From: Microbacterium maritypicum
Lineage (GTDB): Bacteria > Actinomycetota > Actinomycetes > Actinomycetales > Microbacteriaceae
Reading direction: 5' to 3'
DNA length: 64,000 nucleotides
Assembly (NCBI RefSeq): GCF_008868125.1
Contig: NZ_WAAQ01000001.1
Location: forward strand, 496,001-560,000
The position numbers were made by a program, and so were the translations under genes. Below, one piece after another: positions 58,599 through 64,000 of the stretch (position 1 is its first letter; each line of letters begins with the position of its first letter). The notes under the pieces were generated by a model. That model was not told the DNA's origin and made no database searches. It was given only the letters and a program-made list of their open reading frames with translations.

Positions 58599-59471
58599 AT
58601 GACTGTCAGCATCGGCTCACGAGTGATCGGCGGCGGGCGTCCTGCCTACGTCATCGCGGAGATCGGCCTGAACCACAACGGTGACGTGGACATCGCCAAG
58701 AAGCTCATCGACGTCGCGGCTCGCGCCGGTGCCGACGCCGTGAAGTTCCAGAAGCGCACGCCGGAGATCTCCACTCCTGAGCACATGCGCGATGTCCCTC
58801 GCGAGACGCCGTGGGGCGTGATGAGCTACCTCGACTACCGCCGCCGGGTCGAGTTCGGCCGCGACGAGTACGTCGAGATCGGCGACCACGCCACGATGCT
58901 CGGCCTGGACTGGTTCGCCTCGCCGTGGGACGTGCCCAGCGTCGCCTTCCTCGAAGACCTGGGCGTCGTGGCGCACAAGGTCGCCTCGGCCAGCCTCACC
59001 GACACCGAGCTGCTGGTCGCCCTGCGCGAGACCGGAAAACCCGTCATCCTCTCCACGGGCATGTCGACCATCGAGCAGATCGACCGGGCGCTGGACACCC
59101 TCGGCACCGATCGCGTGGTCCTCATGCACGCCACCTCGACCTACCCGCTGGAGCCTGAGGAGGCGAACCTGCGGGTGATCGCCACACTGCGCGACCGTTA
59201 CCCCGGTGTGCCCGTGGGCTACTCGGGGCACGAGCGCGGACTCCAGATCTCGCTCGCCGCCGTGGCCATCGGCGCCGTCGCCGTCGAACGCCACATCACG
59301 CTCGATCGCACCATGTGGGGCTCCGATCACGCGGCCTCGCTCGAGCCGACCGGCCTCGAGCACCTCGTGCGCGACATCCGCGTGATCGAGCGTGCGACCG
59401 GAGACGGGGTCAAGCGCGTGTTCGACAGCGAGCGCGCGCCGATGGCGAAGCTGCGCCGCATCTCGGTATGA
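58599..59471 (+). CDS. neuB: NeuB-type nonulosonic acid synthase
   Basis: 290 residues from ATG 58599 (GGAGGA before it). NeuB TIM-barrel motifs: YVIAEIGLNHNGD, AVKFQKRTPE, MHATSTYPL, GYSGHERG and ERHITLDRTMWGSDHAAS with metal-binding His. It condenses PEP with a hexosamine or hexose (phosphate) to a nine-carbon acid. It is about 50-60 residues shorter than E. coli NeuB because the C-terminal SAF (antifreeze-like) domain is absent. It is separated from the cytidylyltransferase by 93 bases and may have its own promoter. Product identity (Neu5Ac, Kdn or other) cannot be told. Confidence 0.9.
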   Translation: MTVSIGSRVIGGGRPAYVIAEIGLNHNGDVDIAKKLIDVAARAGADAVKFQKRTPEISTPEHMRDVPRETPWGVMSYLDYRRRVEFGRDEYVEIGDHATMLGLDWFASPWDVPSVAFLEDLGVVAHKVASASLTDTELLVALRETGKPVILSTGMSTIEQIDRALDTLGTDRVVLMHATSTYPLEPEEANLRVIATLRDRYPGVPVGYSGHERGLQISLAAVAIGAVAVERHITLDRTMWGSDHAASLEPTGLEHLVRDIRVIERATGDGVKRVFDSERAPMAKLRRISV

Positions 59472-60856
59472 GCGGTGCCACCGGCATCCGTGTCGTCGCG
59501 ATCGCGGACGCCGACTCCTTCGTGAAGTGGGCCGCCGCCCTGCTCGGCTCCGTGCCGGGGCTGCGTCCGCACCTGCTGCTCGTGCGCACCCCGCTCACGG
59601 CCAGCGTCGAGCAGCAGCGCACCGCGCTCGCGGGTACGACGCTCGGGCCGCGGGACGTCACCCGCATCGGGTTCGCGCAGACGGCGGCCTGGCTGGCGGA
59701 ACAGCGGCCCGACGTGGTGCTGCTCGCGGGGCGCGGACCGTTCGTGCGGCTGATGGGACGCGTGATCGACACGTTGGAGCATCGGCCGGTCACGGTCTCC
59801 GGGCTGCCCGGGATGGCGATCCCTGCCCAGCGCGGGGCACTCGACTATCGCCGCCACACCGACCTGCTGGTGGTGCACTCCCACCGTGAGGTGCGGGCCT
59901 TCGAGGACCTCGGCCGCAGGATCGGTGTGCAGACGCCGGTGGCGCTCGCAACCCTCCCGTTCGCCCGGCGGAGGGAGCGGATGCTGCGGCCCGAACGCAT
60001 GAGGATCGACGCCGCGGCCGCGCGGCGCGGTGGTGTGGCGGTCGCCGAACGCCCTCCGCAGACCGCTCCGGTCAAGCCGCCGGCGACCGACATCGTCTTC
60101 GCCGCGCAGGCGCTCGTACCCGTCGCGAGGGAGGAGCGCGCCGAGATCGCGGCCATGCTCGTGCGGGCCGCCGAAGCGGAGCCAGGACGCCGCGTGGTGG
60201 TGAAGCTGCGGTCGCGGCCGGGGGAGTCGGAGACGCATCGGGAACGTGACCCGTACGCCGGGCTGCTGCCGTCGCGTGTTCCGAAGAACCTCGTCTACTC
60301 CTACGACTCGATGAGCACCGCGCTGGAGACGGCGGCGGGTCTGGTCACGGTGAGTTCCACGGCCGCGATCGAGGCCACGGCGCTCGGCGTGCCCGTGATC
60401 GCGCTCGACTCCTTCGGCGTGAGCAAGAGCCTGCTGAACACGGTGTTCGTGGGCAGTGGACTGCTCGGCGGCCGCAGCGAGGTCGTGGCCGGGCGCTTCC
60501 GGCATCCGCATCCCGACTGGCTTCGAGACAACTACTTCCACCCCGAGGGCGAGTCGACGTGGTGGGAGCGGGTCGAACGGCTCGTGGCGCTGCGGCGCTC
60601 CGGGGCTCTGCCGGCCCGTCGTGTGCCCGCGGCCCGCGGCGGCTCACTGCACGAGGCCTGGCATCGGGCGAGTGTGCTCGGTGCGGAAGACCCCACGGTG
60701 CAGGGGGCTCTGGCGCTCGCCGTGGGCTCTCCGGCGACCAGGGCACTCGCCGCGCTGCGTCGGCGCAGGCCGTCGTCGGACGGCGGCACCTGGGCCGACG
60801 CCTCGACCGACTACACGCTCGAGCCGAACCCGTTCGACGACTCCCTCCGGCGCTGA
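59468..60856 (+). CDS. DUF6716 putative glycosyltransferase
   Basis: 462 residues. A GT-B-like layout: an N-terminal Rossmann-like domain (IRVVAIADADSFVKWAAALLG, RPDVVLLAGRGPFVRLMGRV) and a C-terminal half with YDSMSTALETAAGLVTVSSTAAIEATALGVPVIALDSF, similar to CDP/CMP-sugar polymerases and wall transferases. The family is known as DUF6716 and often accompanies sialic-acid-type genes in actinobacteria. The ATG overlaps the neuB stop. A 14-base tandem duplication spans its stop codon. Probably the last enzyme of the glycan operon. Confidence 0.83.
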   Translation: MSGATGIRVVAIADADSFVKWAAALLGSVPGLRPHLLLVRTPLTASVEQQRTALAGTTLGPRDVTRIGFAQTAAWLAEQRPDVVLLAGRGPFVRLMGRVIDTLEHRPVTVSGLPGMAIPAQRGALDYRRHTDLLVVHSHREVRAFEDLGRRIGVQTPVALATLPFARRRERMLRPERMRIDAAAARRGGVAVAERPPQTAPVKPPATDIVFAAQALVPVAREERAEIAAMLVRAAEAEPGRRVVVKLRSRPGESETHRERDPYAGLLPSRVPKNLVYSYDSMSTALETAAGLVTVSSTAAIEATALGVPVIALDSFGVSKSLLNTVFVGSGLLGGRSEVVAGRFRHPHPDWLRDNYFHPEGESTWWERVERLVALRRSGALPARRVPAARGGSLHEAWHRASVLGAEDPTVQGALALAVGSPATRALAALRRRRPSSDGGTWADASTDYTLEPNPFDDSLRR

Positions 60857-60878
60857 ACCTTCGGCGCTGAACCTTCGG
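60851..60878 (+). repeat. 14-base tandem duplication at the end of the DUF6716 gene
   Basis: CGCTGAACCTTCGG is repeated exactly twice (60851-60864, 60865-60878). The first copy holds the stop TGA. It looks like a recent slippage or duplication. Confidence 0.8.
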
Positions 60879-61018
60879 GGCGACGGTGCGCTCAGCCTCC
60901 GAGGTGCGCGCATCCTGCGCTCCGCGGATGTCCGGTGTCCGTCATCCACGGACTCATGGTGTTATCCCAGGCAATGATCCTGGCGGGAAAGATCACGGCC
61001 GGGTAACGTCGATCCCAT

Positions 61019-61094
61019 CGCGGCGATCCGGGCGGTCCCGGGCCTCAGTTCATACCTGAAGGCGTTGCGGGTTCGACTCCCGCCGTCGCGTCCA
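61019..61094 (+). tRNA. tRNA-like sequence with CAU anticodon, possibly degenerate
   Basis: A 76-base cloverleaf can be drawn. Acceptor CGCGGCG (61019-61025) pairs with CGTCGCG (61084-61090), then T and CCA (61092-61094). T-arm GCGGG-TTCGACT-CCCGC (61067-61083) is perfect. Anticodon loop TTCATAC has CAT at 61051-61053, with stem CTCAG/CTGAA containing one C-A mismatch. The D-arm is odd: CCGG/CCGG with a six-base loop and no A14. Base 8 is A instead of T. It could be a working but atypical tRNA(Met/Ile) or a decayed copy; gene-poor DNA follows. Confidence 0.42.
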
Positions 61095-61529
61095 CTTCGA
61101 CAGTCTCGGCCCCTGAGAAGTCAAGGTTTGCCGGGCTTCCTCGTCGCTACGGCGCCATCCGGTGACAACAGATTGGCGGCCTGCATAAGGATCTCCGCGC
61201 GACGTTGCTGGCATCTCGATAACTCGAATGTCCGCGGCCGCACCCCCGCGATCATCTACGACGTGCGCGCTCTCGACGGCGAGGGCGGGCATCTGAAGAC
61301 CGCGAAGATGGCTCGCGGCCATGGAGGTGTGCTCAAGGTGCCTACATGAGTCATCGTCGACGTGCGCCAGGGGACGGAGCTGACCGTGCGTGAAGCCGGA
61401 CCGGAATCGAGGGAACAGACGAACAAGAGGGACAGGCGATCCTCTGATGGCAGTGGGGCCAACCTGGCGGAACAGCAGAGAGTCGAATAGGGTTGGAACA
61501 AATGGATCGGGAATGCTCGATCGGCGTTC

Positions 61530-61563
61530 GGCCTCCGGGAATCTCGGAGGCCTTTCGCTTTTT
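61530..61563 (+). terminator. Strong intrinsic terminator with T-run
   Basis: GGCCTCCG (61530-61537) and CGGAGGCC (61545-61552) form a perfect 8-bp stem with a seven-base loop, followed by TTTCGCTTTTT. It is the clearest intrinsic terminator of the window, yet no intact plus-strand gene stands upstream within 600 bases. Confidence 0.85.
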
Positions 61564-61720
61564 ACGGGTACACCTTGAGCCCGTATCCCTCTATATGCCC
61601 CTTGCTGGAGCGGACCAGCTTGGTGCTGATCAGATCCCATGCGCGATTCGGTTGCTCGGGGCGCATCACGTGAAGCCCGATCGGCCGCGCCGTCATGTCC
61701 GCGATCTGCAGACCGGAACA
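61562..61720 (-). pseudogene. C-terminal fragment of a DUF3800 protein
   Basis: Minus-strand reading from about 61720 to the TAA at 61562-61564 gives LQIADMTARPIGLHVMRPEQ, PNRAWDLISTKLV and RSSKGHIEGYGLKVYP. This is the conserved end of DUF3800 proteins (ADL.ARPIG...P.QPNRA...EGYGLKVFP), which are linked to mobile elements and some defence systems. The rest of the protein (usually over 200 residues) is missing upstream, where the siderophore gene ends at 61768. It is a remnant. Confidence 0.7.
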
Positions 61721-61767
61721 GCGCCAGCGGTATACAACGCTGGCATCCTCCGATGGCGAACGCCGGT

Positions 61768-62658
61768 TCACAACCCCAGTTGGTCCAGCCGCTCCTCGAA
61801 GCGCACCTGCACGTCTTCAGGCTCATCGCCGTCGGCATCGGCCCAGATCGCGTCCAGCTCCTTCTGCACGGAGTCGGGGAGCGCAGCGAACTTCTCGTCC
61901 CAGGCGGCGACCGGCGTCCAGTAGCCGACGACCTTGAAGCGGGTCGCGGGCAGACCGAGCTCCTTGCGCAGGTACTTGCGCACGTCGCGCAGTGCCACGG
62001 TCTCACCGGCTACCCACACATAACCCTCGTCGAGCGGGAGGCGGTCGTCGACGATGCCGCGCACGAGCGGACCGAGCGCGCTGGGGCCATGGCCGTTGCC
62101 GCCGACCACCCAGGTGACCTCGACATCCGCGCCCGTCGTGAGGGCGACGCGATCCGCCTCGCTCGGCACCTCGAGCACGACCCGGGTGCGCACGCCCTCC
62201 GGAGCCTCGGCGATGATGCGCGCCACGGCCGGAAGCCCGGTCAGATCGGCGACGAGCACCTGCCACGTGATGCCCTCCGGCGGTGAGTACAGGCCGGTCG
62301 GGGAGTTCAGCCCGAGCACGTGTCCCGGCTCCGCACGCGCGGCCCAGGGACCCGCGACACCCGCCTCATGGATCACGAAGTCGATGTCGAGCTCGCCGGC
62401 ATCCGGGCGCACACCGCTGATCGTGTAGGTGCGCATCGGCGCCTCGGGGGCTCCCTCCGGCGTCTCCCACCAGTCACCCGCCGGCACGGGCAGCGACACA
62501 TCCTTCGGGTCGTCACCGTGCGGGAAGAACACCCGCACGTACTCGTCGCCGATGCCGGTGCTGAGGAAGTCGGCGACCCCCTCGCCGCCGAGTGTGACGC
62601 GGACGAGGGTCGGGGTGAGGGTGGTCGTGCTGCTGACGATGCCGCGGTGGATGCTCAC
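61768..62658 (-). CDS. Siderophore-interacting FAD-binding protein
   Basis: 296 residues from GTG 62658. An FAD-binding 9 domain (about 5-120, RTYTISGVRPD with the RxYT flavin motif) and a SIP domain (about 125-240, VLVADLTGLPAVARIIAEAPEG, GEAxxL-type VWVAGETVALRDVRKYLRKELG) are clear. These reductases release iron from ferric siderophores in the cytosol with NAD(P)H. The last 50 residues (WDEKFAALPDSVQKELDAIWADADG) are typical. The start overlaps by four bases the stop of the ABC exporter gene. Confidence 0.93.
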   Translation of the reverse strand: MSIHRGIVSSTTTLTPTLVRVTLGGEGVADFLSTGIGDEYVRVFFPHGDDPKDVSLPVPAGDWWETPEGAPEAPMRTYTISGVRPDAGELDIDFVIHEAGVAGPWAARAEPGHVLGLNSPTGLYSPPEGITWQVLVADLTGLPAVARIIAEAPEGVRTRVVLEVPSEADRVALTTGADVEVTWVVGGNGHGPSALGPLVRGIVDDRLPLDEGYVWVAGETVALRDVRKYLRKELGLPATRFKVVGYWTPVAAWDEKFAALPDSVQKELDAIWADADGDEPEDVQVRFEERLDQLGL

Positions 62659-64000
62659 GGTGTCTCCGTCTCTGGGCCGGGGTTCTGACCCGTGGGGATG
62701 GGGGAAGGGGGGATAGGAGTGGTGCGGGTCTGGGCGAGCCAGGAGTCTCGGTACAGCCCGTCGGCGGCGAGCAGCTCCTCGTGCGTACCGCGCTGCGTCG
62801 TCCGACCGTCGGCGAACACGATGATCTGCTCGGCGGAGACGGCCTGTTGCAGCCGATGCGCGATGAGCAGCGCCGTGCGTCCTTCGCGCAGCGCGGCGAT
62901 CGCGTCTTCCACGGCCTCCCGGTGGTGGAGTCCGACATCGGCGGTGGCTTCGTCGAGGATCACCACATCCGGGTCGGCGAGGAAGGCCCGGGCGACCGCG
63001 AGCTGCTGGATGCGCCCTTCGTCCAACGGCACGACGGCCTCCGACGCCGCGCCCTCGTTCTCGGACGTCAGCGCCTCGATCGCCCACTGTGCGCCGACCG
63101 CCCGCAGCGCCGCCACCATGTCGTCGTCGTCCGCCTCGGGAGCGACGAGCCGCAGGTTGTCGGCGATCGTGCCCCGGAAGTGGTGCAGCTCCTGCGACAG
63201 GTAGTAGGGCGCCTCCCTGTCGGATGCGAGGTGCACGCTGCCCGAGCTGGGCGGGTGATGTCCGGCGATCACGCGAGCGAGCGTGCTCTTGCCCGACCCC
63301 GAGGTGCCGACGAGTGCCGCCGTGGTGCCCGGATCGACCCGCAGGCTCACGTCGCTGATGCCGCGGCCGGTGGTCGGGTAGTGGAACGTGACGCCGCGCA
63401 CCTCGATGCCCGCACAGGACTGTGGCGCGGTATCCGCTTGCCGATGCGACGTGACAGCCGGGGGCGCGAGGTCGATGACCCCGACGAGTCGCGCGAGCCC
63501 GATGGCTGCCCGCTGGATGTCGTCGAGCCCGAAGATCAGCTGCCCGACCGGTCCGAACAGTCGGTGGAACAGCAGGGCCGCCGTGGTGACAGCGCCCACC
63601 GTGATCGCTCCTGCGGACTGCAGGAGGAAGCCGGTGCCGAGGATCGCAGCCAGGCCAACGAGTTCGCCGCCGTTGATCCAGCGGAACAGCCGGTTCGTCA
63701 CCCGCACGCCCTCGATCTGCATCCGGATCGACGCCTCTGCCCGCTCCCGCACGCGCTCGAGCGCGTGCTCCTGCTCATTGAAGGCGGTGAGGGTCTCGAT
63801 GCCCTCGACCGCGTCGAGCACGGCCTGGCTGCGCGCGGCCTCGCGCACCCGCACCTCGCGGAACACCACGCGCGACCTGCGCAGGAACGCCCGGGTGCCG
63901 AGCACGTAGAACGGAGCGGAGACGAGTCCTGCGAGCGCGAGCCAGGGGTCGAGTGCGGTCAGCGCGACCACCGAGACCCCGATCGCGAACGCCGCCGAGA
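62655..64000 (-). CDS. ABC exporter half (membrane domain plus ATPase), N-terminus outside the window
   Basis: About 448 residues are visible, open at base 64000. The first part holds the last helices of an exporter membrane domain (ALDPWLALAGLVSAPFYVLG). The ATPase has Walker A GTSGSGKST near 63291-63265, Q-loop YYLSQELHHFRGTI, Walker B VVILDEA and switch His IAHRL. The signature is PLDEGRIQQLAVARA instead of LSGGQ, and the D-loop is ATADVG. A sister half with a normal signature would be expected further left on the same transcript. With the SIP protein it suggests siderophore import or export similar to IrtAB. Confidence 0.88.
   Translation of the reverse strand, partial: SAAFAIGVSVVALTALDPWLALAGLVSAPFYVLGTRAFLRRSRVVFREVRVREAARSQAVLDAVEGIETLTAFNEQEHALERVRERAEASIRMQIEGVRVTNRLFRWINGGELVGLAAILGTGFLLQSAGAITVGAVTTAALLFHRLFGPVGQLIFGLDDIQRAAIGLARLVGVIDLAPPAVTSHRQADTAPQSCAGIEVRGVTFHYPTTGRGISDVSLRVDPGTTAALVGTSGSGKSTLARVIAGHHPPSSGSVHLASDREAPYYLSQELHHFRGTIADNLRLVAPEADDDDMVAALRAVGAQWAIEALTSENEGAASEAVVPLDEGRIQQLAVARAFLADPDVVILDEATADVGLHHREAVEDAIAALREGRTALLIAHRLQQAVSAEQIIVFADGRTTQRGTHEELLAADGLYRDSWLAQTRTTPIPPSPIPTGQNPGPETETP

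Larger units (their letters stand above)
61095..61767. other. Gene-poor stretch after the tRNA-like sequence
   Basis: No intact gene can be supported. Base composition is lower in GC than the flanks. It contains an intrinsic terminator (61530-61563) and a DUF3800 fragment (61562-61720). Short frames such as 61065-61349 (+) and 61256-61501 (-) have no recognisable motif. The arrangement resembles debris of an integrated element beside a tRNA. Confidence 0.6.

Noticed and set aside
61256..61501. Minus-strand ORF of 81 codons in the gene-poor region
   Set aside because: No motif, no ribosome binding site, odd composition; treated as non-coding.
1..64000. CRISPR arrays, rRNA genes, intact insertion sequences or prophage genes
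   Set aside because: No regularly spaced repeats, rRNA motifs, transposase or phage structural genes were seen on either strand.

Overview
The window is high-GC actinobacterial DNA with tightly packed genes. Gene content and protein style (DUF6412 beside a YidC paralogue, DUF7882, DUF6421, DUF6716, DUF4916, MenA) fit the family Microbacteriaceae, most probably Microbacterium. This assignment is inferred from recognised protein families, not from a marker gene. I found no rRNA gene, CRISPR array, intact insertion sequence or prophage.

Layout. 0-7.3 kb: the end of an M18 aminopeptidase gene, an 1846-residue repeat-built surface protein, and a DMT-family exporter behind a guanidine-I (ykkC) riboswitch. 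7.3-9.3 kb: a divergent response regulator and histidine kinase, with an unlisted 15-codon ORF (MTFWQQVGKFFGLHR) and a strong ribosome binding site just before the kinase. 9.5-17.0 kb: a GntR-controlled phosphonate uptake and catabolism operon (PhnD, PhnC, a fused double PhnE, FAD oxidoreductase, phosphonatase-like HAD enzyme, zinc alcohol dehydrogenase). 17-34 kb: mostly housekeeping and small operons, including FHA-CBS-CinA, a YidC paralogue, a Phd/PIN toxin-antitoxin pair, PurU, a CPA2 antiporter, a PspC/LiaF-like envelope-stress set with its kinase and regulator, a Nei-type glycosylase and a CysZ-like protein. 34-54 kb: Lhr helicase, a third two-component pair, an ABC-F protein, threonine aldolase, an MFS exporter, DUF6421 with a divergent Lrp regulator, a DUF5937/ArsR regulator with a divergent cupin, and MenA.

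54.6-60.9 kb is a surface glycan locus: GT2 glycosyltransferase, polysialyltransferase-like enzyme, CMP-sugar synthetase fused to a HAD phosphatase, NeuB-type synthase, and a DUF6716 putative glycosyltransferase. Together they look able to make, activate and polymerise a nonulosonic acid. A Kdn- or sialic-acid-containing teichulosonic acid, a known actinobacterial wall polymer, is my best inference. The locus is preceded by an unusual leader with four consecutive perfect inverted repeats. 61.0-61.8 kb holds a tRNA-like sequence, a stretch without intact genes, an orphan intrinsic terminator and a DUF3800 gene fragment, which looks like a decayed integration site. The window ends in a siderophore-interacting flavoprotein and an ABC exporter half with a degenerate signature motif.

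The most novel candidate is the short peptide ORF between the divergent response regulator and kinase at 8.1 kb. The nonulosonic acid locus and its hairpin leader come next.
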